64,000 nucleotides of DNA from Talinum fruticosum (GCA_021018815.1 JAITYX010000032.1:2108001-2172000); one strand, 5' to 3'. Counted from the stretch's first letter, positions 13,401 through 26,975 are shown. Made by a program: numbers and translations. The notes: a model not told the origin generated them from the letters alone.

Positions 13401-16400
13401 TTAGCACAGAAATCCTATCAGCAAGAAGTGGTTTAATTATTCAGGATATTGACATCTTGCTTGAACAAGCACTAAACCTTTTCCGTCTCGGCAACGTCTC
13501 AAAAAGAAGAAATGCATACTTTTTTCTGCAACAATGTTTCTTTAGAATTCCTTTTCACTTCTTTTTTAGGGTTTTTCTTTAAAAAGAAAGACTAAGGGGT
13601 GAGCAGAGCAGCAATCACGAAACAAAAGAAATACATCATATACTGTCAGTACCTCAGTTGAATGCATATTGAATCCCTCTATTCGTTTTAATAAATCATG
13701 AGCCAATTCTGCAGCAGATTCTGGGGGTAACTCCACAGAGACGTTAGAGATTGTTTGTAACAGCAGAACCCGATCACCAGCCCAAGTAACAGAATTTGAC
13801 TCTATGCCTTCACCTGCGTCATAAATGCCATCCGCCACAATTTTAGACTTCATGTTATTCCCAGATTTATCTTTGTCCAAAAGTTTCCAGTGATGATGAA
13901 GGAATTCCCAGTTGACTGCTTTAGGAATAAATGATGAAACTTCTGATAGAAGAAGCCAAGCACCAGGAGGGGCTGTCCAATTCCCTATTGGCATGGAATG
14001 GGACAACCAAAGCGATTCAGATGTACTTATAGCATTCTGGAGTGCTGTAGCAATTTTGGGCTTCAATCTGTTCTTCTTCCCAAGACTTGTGCATATCTTT
14101 TTCACCCAAGGTGTCACCTCTCCATGACAAATCTCTTCCAAGACAACCAAAACTCCCTCCGGATATAAAGCTTCTAACTCTTTCTCAAAAGGTTTGGTAC
14201 TTGATTTTGAATCCTGAATGTTAGATCTGTCATGAAATGCTATGGAGCCAGCTCTAGAAACCCTGTCTAAGACCAGTTCCATGAATAAATTTTCACATTC
14301 CTCTTGAATGCTGGTCTCACTATCAGTTATCAATCTTGGAACAGAATGAAGCCACTCAGTGATAACACTCCTATCTGAAAGTTTTCTGAATGCCTACAAA
14401 TACAATACGTAGCCCTTTATAAGAATAAAAGCAATAGAGAAACTCGCATGATCAAAGCTAACCATTAGAAGCACAACAGAACAGAACTTGACAGCAGAAT
14501 TTATCCTGAATGTGCCTTCTGAAACATATATAGTCATATATGAACCATGATATTTTGGCATTCTGTTCTTATAATGACTTGAATTTTGATGATATAGAAT
14601 TGTGACCACTGACCAGCAAATTAAACCTGTCGTATAGTTTGTAAAAGAACCAATTTACAAAGTGATGAAGGCAGATTTAGTGGTATTGGCGACAGCATTC
14701 AGACAAATGCCAGAACTTTAGTGACTATGTGTCTCTATCAAATTCCATTAACTGGACAGATGCTGAAAACATCAGCAGCCACTAAATATACACTTTGCAA
14801 CCGAAAAGAGACAAAGCCATCACAGGGGTACAATGAAGTACTGGGTGTGATTATTTTTCTCCTTCCGGATCAAGGGACTGATCATAATTTTTAAATATCA
14901 TTTACATAGAAGACAAGGAATTTGCTAGAGTACTTTTGTTCAGCTCTTTTTCATCCCAGCTTGGAGAGGATAAGCCTTCCAAAGTCATCTTCCAAGACTT
15001 TAAAGAAAACAACTCAAAACTGAACAGTAAGAACAAATTGAAAAACACAAAAAAATTTGTTAGATTTTAGAAAGTGTTTCAATCGATGTAAAACCACCAT
15101 CCAACCCATATTTTGTTAATTCTATCTCTAGTGCATCCTTGTATCATCATTTAAGTACAAATAAACTTTTTCAGCTATTGATGAGTGCATAAGAACTTAA
15201 AGACCATAATTTTAGGCAACTGCTAGCATCATAGAGGACATAAAAAGTGACCTAACCTCTGAAAGAGCTGAAATCGCTGCTTTCCTAATGCTGACAAGTG
15301 GGTCCGAACAAGCCATGCCCATTGTCTTGAGAATCTCATTATCCAGGGAACCACCCACAAGAGCCATCAATTTGGTTATTAGCAAAAGAGCAGCCTTCCG
15401 AACAGCCGCTTTCTCATCTGAGCACCTCTTCCTTAGGAGGTCAGTCACTCCACCATCTTGCCCATGTTTTAATCCTAATGCCTCATTCAACAACGTGCAC
15501 TCTTGCTGATCCTCTGACATATTCCCTACAAGTTGTGCCAAGTTTGACAAGGCTCGAGCTCGAATCCCTGCAACAGAATCAGAACACCGCTGAATCAACA
15601 CAGTCAAGCATCGCAACTTCCAAGAATCTTCAAATTCACTTTCCAATTCCAATCCCTCTGGATCTTGTAGTGATGTCATACACTTTGGGATGAGGTCAAC
15701 AGCCAAGTATCTGAGGTGAGACTTTCCTTGAGCCATCTTCACAACATACTCAATAAACCCAACTTGATCATCAAACTCAATAGCCTTAACAATCTCTATT
15801 ATAGACTCAACAGCCAAGGTCCTAGCATCGGACTTCTCAGGCGCCTTCTGAGACAAGTACCTTGGCAAGTTCACCATAGATTTCATCACAGTTTTTGAAT
15901 CTTTGGCTATGCTCCTCATCTCAGTAGTGACGAACGTAAGGGCAAAATCTCGAGCCTGAGACTTTGCCGACAAAATCAAGAGTGACAGAGACTTGAGTAC
16001 TTCAGCAGAAGTCATTTCTTCCTCCCCGTGCTCAGGCTTCAGAACTTGCCTCAAAAAGCTCTTGCAAAACTCACATAATTTCTTGTAATTCCACGAATTC
16101 CCGCACAAATAACTTACATCAAGCCCTAACACTGGAATTTCAGTCGCAGTTTGAACCAACGATTTTAAACTATCTGGAAATCTACCCAAATGCACCAAAC
16201 CCAGTACGAGCCCTAACCTATCAAGAACATTGAAGAGCAATTTAACGTCTAATTCGCTCTCATCTCTCTCACCACTACCACCACCATCGTCATCATCTGA
16301 ATTCAAAACCCTAGCTCGCTTGCCCCGCGCACCCTTGCCCCCACCGCCTGCCTTTCTCGGCCGCTCCCCGGATGAGCTCGACGAACCCTCCTTTCTGCCC

Positions 16401-16765
16401 TTAAGGGAGCGACGAATGGAGTTTAGGAGGGAGAGAAACGACATTGGAGTGAAGAGAGAAAATACGGGTGCCCTAGGAGAGAGAAAGAGGGAGAGGTAGA
16501 CACTGGCAGCCAAGAGAGAGAGAGAACAAGAGTTGGAATCCATGGCAGCAGTAATTGGGTTGACGAGTGAGGAGAGAGAGAGGCTGCGAGAAGATAATTC
16601 GTGCCAGAGGGGGTTGATATGAGGATCTGAGACGGAGCCATCGTCGTTGAGGTCGGAGAGGAGGGACTGGAGCTTTAAGAGTGTTGAACGGGAGATGGGC
16701 GAAATTGGGTTGAGGTTTTGGTGGGCTTCAATTTCTTCAAGAATTGTGGAAATGGCGTCCGCCAT
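9250..16765 (-). CDS. CAPD3: condensin II complex subunit D3 (CAP-D3), nine exons, one-base frameshift in exon 3
   Basis: CAP-D3 is a HEAT-repeat subunit of condensin II, which compacts chromosomes and organises interphase chromatin with SMC2/SMC4. Exons, all GT..AG and phase-compatible: 15257-16765, 13653-14393, 12243-12736, 11531-11622, 11344-11431, 10915-11029, 10715-10841, 10468-10642 and 9250-9954. The start is 16763-16765 (MADAISTILEEIEAHQNLNP) and the stop 9250-9252, giving about 1348 residues, close to the plant family length. Exon 1 has an acidic/basic linker (KGARGKRARVLNSDDDDGG) and HEAT repeats. Exons 5-7 hold the Cnd1-type HEAT block (SELVRRQTFILLSRLLQ, VKWRGVLFLRFLLSLVDESE, KIRQLADFLFGNILK). 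The tail is basic and serine-rich (ESLRRRQTFDSDEES). Exon 3 is 494 bases where phase needs 495. The frame moves from ..GSAISIKQKAP to LYIQAWVTMGKICLADGSLA at the A5 run 12328-12332, so one base is missing there. The gene is probably intact in the plant. Confidence 0.93.
10426..10458. repeat. (GA)n microsatellite beside the CAP-D3 exon 8 donor
   Basis: About 16 GA units lie a few bases beyond the donor of CAP-D3 exon 8 (donor at 10466-10467). In the gene's sense it is a (CT)n tract just inside intron 8. Length variation could affect splicing or be a polymorphic marker; neither is shown here. Confidence 0.9.
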
Positions 16766-18250
16766 TGCTGAGTTTGAGGTTTCTCTCTCCTCCCCTTCTA
16801 CTGGCTCCCAGCCTCCAAAGTCCAAACTCAAACCAAATCGGGTCTTCAAATTTGTAGTTTCCCGCCCAAAATACAAGTTTAACCTTTTTTAAATGTATTT
16901 TAAATTTTTAAATACTTTTCTTTCCATTTTTGTTTTGCACACGGTAAGTGAAAAATATTAAGTTCCTCTTCTATTTAATTTTAACTTAAATCCTACCATT
17001 TTTCTTATACCTTTTGATTATTTTTTATTTTAAAATTTATTATAAATTTATTTGTCTATAATTAATAATAAATTTTCGAATATATCATATTTATTTGGAT
17101 GTATATATAATCCTACTAAAGTTCATCTATAATTTGAGAAAAAATGACAAACTTGGCTATAAAAAATTGTGACATAAAGACGAAAAGTTATGACAAAGAA
17201 GGAAGAAGTCAAATAGAATTGTCAAGTTTGTCTTTCAAGTGTGACATAAAGAAGAAAATAAAGTAATTTTGCGAAACAATGACATACAAAGAAGGATAAA
17301 GACAAGTAATTTTTCAAAAAGAATTGTCATTTTCTACCAAAAGATGTTTTACATTTACTATATAAAGATGTATCTCTATTGGGAGAAATCATCAATTTTC
17401 ACGAGTGAGTTTAGATTCTACTAAAGTATATATTACTTCCTCCGTATTTTGATGGCCGGTTTCAAATTTTCTTTATACTTATGTCCAAATTTATTTAGAT
17501 AATTTATAACTATTGGATACATTAATTTAATTTTATATCTTAATAAATTCGCAAATAAATTTTAACAAGTAATTAATCGTAAAAAGCATTATGTATATTT
17601 AAACTAGTTATCATGGGTAATATTACAATATTCTGTTGAAGTTTGAGTTTATAGATTAATAGTCAAATTGAATGTGACGAAATTATTTGAGTTATTTTGA
17701 CTCGGCTCCATTTAGCAAAAGTTATAAGGAGGTGTAAAAAAATGTAATGATTTACCAAAAGTTGTAAAGAGTTATAAAGAATATAAAATATTACATTATT
17801 CGATTAAAATGTAATATATTTATATGTTATCTTTATACTTATGTATAACATATTTGTATTTTTATTTATAAATTTAATATAAGTTATAAAATTATAAAAT
17901 TATAAAATTTATACATATGTGATGTCAAATGTATATATCTCATGTTTAATGATTTATTCTTTTAAGAAAAAAATAAATTAAATTTGATATTTTCTAGAAC
18001 ATTTATTGCAAACTTGTAAAATTAAGGTCATTTTCAACTAATAATTATATGAAAATTATTTATGCATCTATAAAAACACTTTTCATAAATATCAAACATA
18101 TTTTTTCTAAAAATAAAAAAGAAGAAAATAAATTAACAAAATGAGATCATCTACATGTGACATTTTCTTTCCCCTCTAGGTGTAAAGGTAACTGAAATTT
18201 GAACCAAAGCTTCTAACAGACACCAACACATGTGACCTTATATATAGGGC
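16766..18250. other. AT-rich intergenic region upstream of CAP-D3
   Basis: The CAP-D3 promoter lies immediately after 16765. The remainder is strongly AT-rich, with runs such as repeated gttataaa and ttataaaattataaaa motifs. I see no coding frame of note and no clear transposon ends. Confidence 0.4.
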
Positions 18251-21200
18251 CCGAGGCATGGAGGTTTTCATAAAATTTTCCTACCATGCGTACTATTTAA
18301 AGTTCCGAAAAGGCTTTTCAAACAACTGCACTTGGATTTTGCTTAAAATCAGAACTTCATTGCAGATTTCACGATTCATTTTATTGCCGAAATTCCTAAC
18401 AGCCATTCATAGAAGTTCGTACATAAGCATTATAACTCACTCAGAGCACTTATAGAAACAGAAGCACTTTCAATGCAGATTTTTGCTGCGACTGAAATCC
18501 GTCATCCTAGACACCAGACGCATGACAGGATGCCAAACACTAGTTAAAAAGTTGCCCACCACAATACTATAGGCGTCCATGGAGTTTTTACTTGGCATCT
18601 CTTCAGTTCACAGGAACAAATAAAGGGATAAAACAACTGCACATCCCAAAAAATTTCAGCCAAGTTTTGCTCATCCCACATTTGTCTGCATTTTGTGTGA
18701 TAATCGAAAATACTCCTAGGAATCTGCAGAAAAGAACGGCACTACTCAGAAGCAATGTCAAACTTGGGTAACATCTTCACATCAGTAAACTGCCATATCC
18801 TCTTTTCACAGACGGCCAGAGTTCCATGCAATTTTTGTTTTGAACAATAAATAAGTACAACTACACTGAATTGCTCATCCCCCAGGCAAAACATTCAGCC
18901 TACGGAAATTTTACTTGTACATTTCCATACTTCACCACAAGCACATTGGAGAACCAATAAACTATCCACAGTAGTTGACACCAAACTATGCTCAAACATA
19001 TTCTCCAAGTATTATAAAGCAAATTGTTAAGCCAAACAAGGCCTTGAAATATAGGCAACAAACAATCTAGGCAAACACTTCAATTTCGACTAGGACAAAC
19101 CACATCTAAACATAATCACAAATACAAATTTTAAAATGATCCGCGAATTAGTTGTTGCCATCTGACTCCAACTAATGCCTCATAGCATCAACTTTTGCTC
19201 CTCCCATCTTGCCTCATTACTTGTCTGCATTTTAGGTTTTCCAAAGGTGAGAATTCACACCTTTCACTTATGTAACTACCAAAAAAACGGAACCACAAGA
19301 ATTTTCAATCATACAAACTAAGCTTACAACCAAAATTGAGCAGGCTTTTAATCTATGTGAACTTTCATCCCTAATTGCTGAAAGTGTATCAAAATGACAC
19401 AGCTCAAGACAGACAAGTGGCTATGAAGAAGATAGAATTGCTCAAGCCAGCAACAATAGTTTGGCCAAGAAAATGATTCAAGGAATTGTATGAGAAGGTT
19501 ACTCTTTAAATGGCTACATAGAAGGACTTCTCAAGTAGTATCTCTCATTCAAGGGACCAAAAAAGAAAGCAAAGATAATCTCACCATTATATATCCGGCT
19601 AGCTCAAGAAAACAGTATATGGAAGTCCAAATTTACATATAAAGAACCCTAGACTGACTGCAGCAATAAGGTTTTTTCTGAGGACCAAGTGGAGTTTTAG
19701 GGCATCAACATCAGCATCCATGGGGTGGATAGACCCAAAAGAATATGCAACATCTATATACAGCAAGTAAAAGCATTCCTATATGGAAGCATAGCACACC
19801 ATAGTCCAAGCAAAACTAATGCAACTCATACTATGCAACCTAATATTGACCTAATTCAAAACTGATCCCATCCTGAAGTATGATTTTTAAAAAACTTAAT
19901 GGATAAAGTCGCAAAATAAGCAATGACGAAGCAAACACAAAATAACCTCAACTGATAATGAGCTTGTTTTAAATCAATCTAGTTAAATTAACATGACCCA
20001 ACCACTACAAACCGTGAATTTTCAAGCTAACAGCTAACAACATATATATATATATATAAGCGGACTGAATCAACACATGGACATTAAAGTAGCTGCAGTC
20101 CTTATCAGAATCAAGGCATACGACCTAAGGCTAAGAACAAATTGCATGCATTTAACTGAACAGCTATGACTGCAACATACACACCAAGTAAAAATCAGAG
20201 AAAAGACGGTAAACAGACTCACTTTAAGAGGATTCTGATATTTTCACTCAATCAAAACAGCAAGCCTATGCACCTGGAGCATCTCAAAAAAAAAAAAAAT
20301 TGGATGGAATTAGAAATTCACTTCACCATCATAACATCAAGTCAAAATAACTGTGCAGAATGTGGTTACTAGTAGTACCCCACAATTTTCTACAAGAAGC
20401 AGACCCACCTAGTATCAGACTAAATGACAGATAACAACCACAGAAAGGTGGGACAGATAATTTTTTCACAAAAAAGCCACTCATGACCACATTGAACATT
20501 TGAACCACAGGCACTTCAAAAACTACAAAGCCAGTAAAAGATTTACACACACGTGTCGACCAATCATGTTCGCCAGCAGTAGAAACTAATTCCAATTAGA
20601 AGCTTTATTGACTACAAGCTTATGCAGGATAATTTAAGTACATCTTCTTTGACAGCACTACTTAGAGGGAGGCGGATGGAAGTGAATAATAGGAAAAATT
20701 AGAATAGTCAAGAAGTCTACAAGGTCATTAAGCTCAGACTAGCCAGCTACAATGCTCTGCACCTCATTCAGACCTCGTAATGATCAGCAGTCCAAGGCTG
20801 TACAACTATTGTGTTCAAGACTCCTGTTGAATCGTACACACATTTATTACACACCATCAACGCACGCTGATTGAACAAGGACGATCAGTCAGCTCCCATG
20901 AATGTAGGTTATATCTAATTTTCCTTTAGTAGCACCTAACAAGAACATCCAGAAGTGATCCTTCTAAGGCTTTAAACCAAATATGGCAAGAACAATGGGC
21001 ATTAAAATTTATTGAAAAAAAATCGTGAATACATTCAAGTGCTCATGTAAGTCCTTAAACACAAGAACGATTGGTAGCACAGAAAGAGGTGCACAAAAGC
21101 AAAACAAGTACATCGAATACTGCTGTAATCACTTTTAGTTTTCCAAACCCTTTTTTTTTGGAGGGGGTGGTGGGGTTTTAGCGGAGAATCAGTTGATTGG

Positions 21201-22198
21201 GGATAATGCTCATCCACACAAGAATTCTGTTCTAATTCCTAAAAATATCCAAGAAATTGCCCCATTTTGCAAAGTATTTGATTATAATGTAATAGCAACA
21301 AAGTTGTCATAGTGGATTTTCTTTCTCTAATAAACTTATATTATTAAAAACTAAACATCCAATAGCCTGGGAACAACTTTCAAAAAAATCATGGCATCAA
21401 AGAAATTTGCTCAGGATTTCAAGCACAATTACATGATAACTGGACAGAGAGTTCACAAAACCACAAAATTCTCCCAACAAACAAGTGTAGAGGGAACAGA
21501 AATTTAATTTTTTAAAAAAAACTGCGTGAAGAGAAATTCAAGTCAAGGAGAGATAGCGGAGATAGCAACAACAAACATGTCTTTTTGAAATCATAAAAAC
21601 CAATCTTGATTACAAGCGAAGTAACCAAGTTGCCAACTGCTGACAACGCTACTAAACGGAAACCATACTTCCAAGTGATGAGTAAAAAATAAATGCTGCT
21701 CATCACTTTAACATAATAAAACATCTTCAAAAGGTAAACAATTTGAAAGGGTAATTTTGAAACATTGCAGGTGGGGGATTCTTCAGTAGAAAGAACTCAA
21801 ATGCCGCTACAAGCCTACAATAGATAGTAGCAACGGCAGTTAAAAGAAGCTAACAGTAGCATCAGTAACCAACAAACAATGCCTTAAATAGTTATCATAA
21901 GTTATTATTAATGAGCAAAATTCAACAAGAGATAGCATCCTATAACCAATGCTCTCAGCCAATGACATGTAGACCCTTCAAGGCCAGTGGTATCACAGTC
22001 ACACAATTATCTTTTAAAGCATATCAGACATTCAAAATTAAATAAATAATTCAACTTCAAAACTATTTGTATCAACATGTTGCTTTTTGAATGAGAGACA
22101 CTTAATCTATGGAAAGACATGCTAAAGACAATTCACCCTAATGACTACAGCTGGAAAAGAGAACATATTGCAGGCATTCCATCTTTGCTTCTGTTTCT
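18251..22198. other. region downstream of the NFD6-like gene, no gene recognised
   Basis: About 3.9 kb between the NFD6-like stop and the CAP-D3 promoter region. Base composition is intron- or UTR-like and there is a short (TA)n at about 20042-20058. NFD6 genes are known for variable 3' ends, so part of this could be 3' untranslated sequence or alternative last exons, but no specific exon can be supported. The 88-codon minus frame at 20329-20595 matches nothing I know. Confidence 0.35.
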
Positions 22199-23961
22199 TC
22201 ATCTAGTCTTGATAAGGCCTACAAAAAGGAGGAAAAAGGAATATGCAGACTTAGAATCAGAAGAAGCAGGACAGGAACATAGCTGGGTGCTTCAGCAAGG
22301 GAGAAGGAAAGAATTTATAGATTGGACTTCATAAGCTGAACAGGTCGAAGGAATAGCATTTGAGGTCTTGGGGAATATTAAGTCATCTGGCTAGAGAAAA
22401 ACAGCAAATGTCGGGGGTGCTAAGGCATATTAAGAACGCTTTGGGTCTCACAAGAGATTTTGTGTCTGCAATGATTTCTTTTACAATTCTAGTGACTTAA
22501 ATCCATCACGTGTTGAGCTAATGACTTACCAGAAAGTCCAAAGGAAGGAAAAGGCATCAAGAAACTCTAGAACGTGGGCTAGATACCTAGGTCAAGAAAA
22601 GAAGAGAACAATCCATTAGGAAACCTATTCGAAAGAGATTGCTGCTCTCAGTATTAAGGAACAAGAGAACTACACAACAATAGTCTAAGAATCCACTTGT
22701 TTGATAGATCAAGGGGTATTTGGCATGGAGATTTTTCATGAGCAATTTTGGGAAAAATTACTGCTTTTGGGTGCATTAGTCATTTTAACAGGACAAACAA
22801 ATATTCCATTTTCCATTTGCTTGATAGGTTAGCTGTCTGTCTCAACAGTGTGTGTCCCACAAAGCTAGTTTAGAAAAAGTATAAATGAGAAGCACTTCGA
22901 ACAAGTTCTTTGGAAAGCATATGGCAAAAGGAGAAGTACATCCAATAGTTGCTAGCTAAGCAACTAATGCAATCATAATATACAAGTGTAAGTCTATAAC
23001 TTTGTATTTTCACCATAGGTTTCAATGAACACTGCTACCTAAGCAACTAATGCAATCGTATAGTGAAATAAGCTGATAAAAAGAGTAGCATCTACTACAA
23101 TCACCTAACCATTAATAAATAACAACTAATTACCAAACATGACCAAAGTTTAGAACAATTCCTCCAAAACTAATGAAAAGTTCAAATATGCTCCATACTA
23201 GACTGTCATTTCAAAAAGTATACATGACTTATATTCACTCACTCAAAGCAAACCCTACCTTAATATCTTTGGCGAACTGATAATTACTAACAATTGTTTT
23301 CTTACCTTGCCAGTTGTTAGAATTTGGTCCAAATGCATTTAGTAGGAATATCTCATCATAATATACAAACAAGAACACACAGAACTAACTGCTACTATTC
23401 CAAACCAGAGCAAAATTCCCATATAAGTGAACTAACAGTGAAATCGCACTTCACAATTGAACAAGCACATTCACACCCAAATGGAAGAACCAAAAATTCA
23501 AGCACACTATGCAAAAGAAACTCAATCGAGTAGAAATGGAACATACCATCTGGAACCCAACCGCTGCTACGGCAAGAGATTGACAGCATCGAAGTCATCA
23601 ACGCCGAAGCTGTTGCGGTGTGAAATGGCTGCATTGTCTCCACACAAACACTCAGCTCAGCAGGACACCTACATCATTCACCCCCAAACGCCAATCTCAG
23701 TCACTCCCATTCCACTTTTCCGACACGATTTTCACGAATTGAGGGAGAGGTGAGGGAATAAAACAGAACTTTTGGATTATATTTGAACAAAATTTCGATA
23801 TTTTCGAGAACTGTGAGTTACCTGAAGATGCGCTGAGAGAGAAGATTATTAACAGGGGACCGAAATGGTGAGCGAGCAGATTTGGCGCCGGAGGCGACCC
23901 TAGCGGTGGCGCTGCGAGCTGATACTGATCGGAAAATGGATCTGGCGGCGACGGTGGCCAT
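22199..23961 (-). CDS. NFD6: NUCLEAR FUSION DEFECTIVE 6-like mitochondrial protein, three exons
   Basis: NFD6 is a small mitochondrial protein needed in Arabidopsis for fusion of the polar nuclei in the female gametophyte. Exons: 23822-23961 (start 23959-23961), 23547-23668 and a 20-base last exon 22199-22218. They join in phase to a 93-residue protein. Exon 1 ([20 protein letters not shown], then [16 protein letters not shown]) is rich in Arg, Ser and Ala and lacks acidic residues, as in a mitochondrial presequence. Exon 2 carries the family core, [20 protein letters not shown], then SSGWVPDG. The last exon follows an acceptor (TTTTTGTAG) and gives LIKTR-stop, similar to the short basic ends of known NFD6 isoforms. 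If intron 2 (1,328 bases) is not spliced, translation runs a few residues past DG (MFHFYSIEF...) instead. No frameshift seen. The last exon is the least certain part. Confidence 0.8.
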
Positions 23962-24852
23962 TTTGCTGGTTTTTTGAGAGAGATTCTAGTTTGGCGAGAT
24001 AACTCGCTTCCTTCTCCCTCCAAGAGAGGTTTATGAGAGAATAGCTAAAACCCTAACGCACTGGATAATTGGTATACGGGTCCTTGGAGTTTCATCTAAT
24101 TTAATACCAGTCCATCTAGTCTTGCAAAATAACAACCCACTCCTTCATTTGGTAATTGTACTATTTTTCCTAGTTTTTTTCCAAATGAGACACTAAAGTC
24201 AATCCAAAATGTTGACTTGGAGGACAATTTTTTTCGATACAACGGATCTAAAATCTTTTAAGTATTAATGCAATGCACCAGCAAAAACATAATATAAGGA
24301 ATGGTAGGACTCATATGGTTTGATTGTATTAAAAGAAGCAATATTAATACAACAGTATAAAAATGTAAGAGAATCAATATTTAAAAAATAGGAAGTAAAA
24401 TAGATTTACGGATGACATAATTCATTATAGGAATTTAAAGTTTAGATTTAAGTGATTGATCTTAGGTTGGCTTTTGGCCCGTTCGACTTTACGTTAAAAA
24501 CAAAATCTATTTATATTTTATGTTCGTTAATATTTTTTATGTTCTTTTATGTTTGTTTATGTTCATTCGTTTCTTATTTAACAACTCATTTCGTTCGTTT
24601 ATATTCATTTATGTTCAATTCTACTTATGTACGTTTTATATATAAGTTCGAACATGCCTTAAATAGCAATATGACATAGGCATCACTACTCGTTGTTAAT
24701 TGATACAACACCAGTTCAGTAAATTGTATTGCATAGCAACTGTAGATTGCAAAGACATATTAACCGATCTAACATGATTGCAAAGACATATCAACATGTC
24801 CAAACCCATGCAAAGTTTTCCTAAAGTATACACTCTTGGTTAAAAGACCAAG

Positions 24853-24854
<2 letters not shown>
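23962..24854. other. intergenic, NFD6 promoter side
   Basis: Leader and promoter of the NFD6-like gene near 23962-24060, then AT-rich sequence. A loosely repeated gttcattt/gtttatgtt motif occurs at about 24515-24625. No gene seen. Confidence 0.4.

Positions 24855-24897
<43 letters not shown>
24855..24897. repeat. (TA)n microsatellite at the left edge of the inverted-repeat transposon
   Basis: An uninterrupted TA/AT dinucleotide tract of about 42 bases that stops exactly where the transposon terminal repeat begins. It matches the tract at the other end, so the element sits inside or carries a (TA)n target. Confidence 0.95.
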
Positions 24898-24900
<3 letters not shown>

Positions 24901-26237
24901 GAGGGTTCAAGTGACTCATCCCCTTTAGGTGAGCTCCTTTATTAGGTGAAGCACTTTTAATCCGAACCATTCAAATAAAGTTTGAGGGTTCGGATTAAAA
25001 GAGGGTTTTATAATTTAAAAAAAAAGAAAAATACAAAAAATGCTTGGAAGGGGTCGACCCCTTCCCCTCATTTCTCGCTATGTTGTTTTGTCTTTCTTCG
25101 TCCCCTCTTCTCTCTCTCGTTCTCCTCTCTCACGCTCCTATCTCGTCGTCGCCGGACTCTCTCCCCGGCCGGACGGAATCTTTCTCTCGCCACTCGGAGA
25201 CTCTCTCTGCCGGAATCACGCTCTTGCTGGACCCTCACTCGACCGCGTCCTCGAGCCACCCTTCTTTGTTTCTCCTATCTCACGCTCCTTATTTTTGTCT
25301 CTCATATCACCGGAAGCTCTCTCTCACCACACGGTCAATTGACGCCACCGTGGAGCCGCCTTCCTCCCCAGTCCAAGCCTTTAGTCGTTCGGCGAGTTTT
25401 GCAATTAGTCGAGTCCGTTATCTTTTTCTTCCCACTTCTAAAAATCGGATCTAGGTTTTGTATAATTCATGCGTGATTTGTCATTGCCATTTGCTTGGAT
25501 CCGATTGTGCTAATTTGGTTGCCGACCCATTCAACCCCTTCCCCAACCGAATCCTTGGCTTAGTCATCTCCCCTCCTCCTCTATTATTCTTCAAACCCTA
25601 ACCGAATCCTTGTTGGATTCTCCGGGCAAGTGTTCTCGCCCGATTTTGGAGTCATTTTTTGATTTTTTTTTATGATTATGGGCTAAATATTCTGAATTTG
25701 TAGGTATCAATGTGGGTTTTTGTGTGATGTTTTGGCTTGTTGAAGATATATGAGCTTTTCTCCGAATGTTATGTGCTTGTTAATTGGATTTTTGTTTGAA
25801 ATGTGAGTTTCGTTTTGGATAAAGGATTCAATTACAATGACAAGGTAGTTAATGGAGTTGTTTGTGAATTTAAGTATTGGCTAAGAATTTGGAATAACTG
25901 GAGTAGGTTTGACATAGCCTATGTTCTCTCGCATCTTCGTGTTTAAGGTATTGAAATGCTTTGCCAACACTTGCTAGCTTCAAGTGAAAGTTTCGTATAA
26001 ATATTGACCAAAGACATAGCTTCAATAGCAATCACTGTGGAAAATTATGCTTGGGTTCCGGAATGGAAGTTCAAGCATAGGTAAACTAATGCCACACTTA
26101 GAGCTCGCTTGCTCCTTTATAGGAAGAAGTTTATTGTAGAAAGCTTCTCCCTGGTCGGATTATGAGTCTCACATACCTACATATGGGTCATTTTTCCCGA
26201 ACTAGTTTTTGATATACATGTTCTATTAAATATTAGT

Positions 26238-26308
26238 AGCCTATTAGCTCAAAGGTAGAGCAACGTGTAATGGTGCACGGAGATGTGGGTTCGAGTCCCA
26301 CATGGGCT
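26238..26308 (+). ncRNA. tRNA-like cloverleaf in the left arm, probably a tRNA-derived pseudogene
   Basis: A 71-base tRNA-shaped sequence. The acceptor stem is AGCCTAT with ATGGGCT (7 pairs, one G-U). The D arm is GCTC-AAAGGTA-GAGC, and the T arm GTGGG-TTCGAGT-CCCAC is perfect. The B box GGTTCGAGTCC is intact and the A box is near consensus, so RNA polymerase III transcription is conceivable. The anticodon arm is wrong: CGTG pairs with CACG around an 8-base loop, so no normal anticodon can be assigned. A partial extra copy of the T-arm region follows at about 26345-26377. Paired with the copy at 27620-27688. Confidence 0.55.
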
Positions 26309-26810
26309 AGTTAGATATACTTTGTTTTATTACTCATTTCAATTGGAGATGTGAGTTTGAGTCCCACAATTAGGTACCAAGTAAATAGCATGCTTTTGGC
26401 AATTTTTACTCTATAGGCACACCTGATTTTGTACAAATTTATATAGAAAGCAATTACTCTATCACAAAAAATATTCATACTTAACAAAGATAACTCGTGA
26501 ATTACATTGTAATAAAACGAAAATATTTACTGAGAAAACATATTCCGTAATTTGTAATTAAATTCCGAATGATTGAACATGATATCTATTTTAGCTTCTT
26601 ACCGAATTCGAATAGCTCAAGCAAACAAATTCCGGGGGTGCTTGCTGTTTCTTCCCTTTCTTTCTTGGTGTTATAGCCCCAGTGGTGACAATTTTTTTGC
26701 TGAAAATTAAGAACTCAATATGCTGAAATTAGAACCCTTATTTGGATCGCTCTTTCCTCCACGGAATAACCTTCCTAACTTCATTCTAGGCTTGTCCATA
26801 ACCCCAGCTG

Positions 26811-26975
26811 CTCCATAATGAACTTCCTTCAACTTTTACGCACATGTCTTGCTAGCAACTCGGACTTATTTTAGCCTAGAAATGAAGGGCTTGCTCCAAA
26901 ATGAACTTCCTCCAACTTTTACGCACATGTCTTGCTAATGGTCCACTGATTGTTCCTCGAAAGAATATGATTGTG
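26811..26975. repeat. tandem duplication, 83-base period
   Basis: The motif aatgaacttccttcaacttt continuing acgcacatgtcttgcta occurs at 26818 and again, with few changes, 83 bases further on. It lies in the centre of the inverted-repeat transposon. No function evident. Confidence 0.7.

Noticed and set aside
25040..25476. Overlapping Ser/Leu/Arg-rich open frames of 100-164 codons, with counterparts at 28215-28706
   Set aside because: They come from CT-rich sequence in the transposon arms, appear in several frames at once and show no domain.
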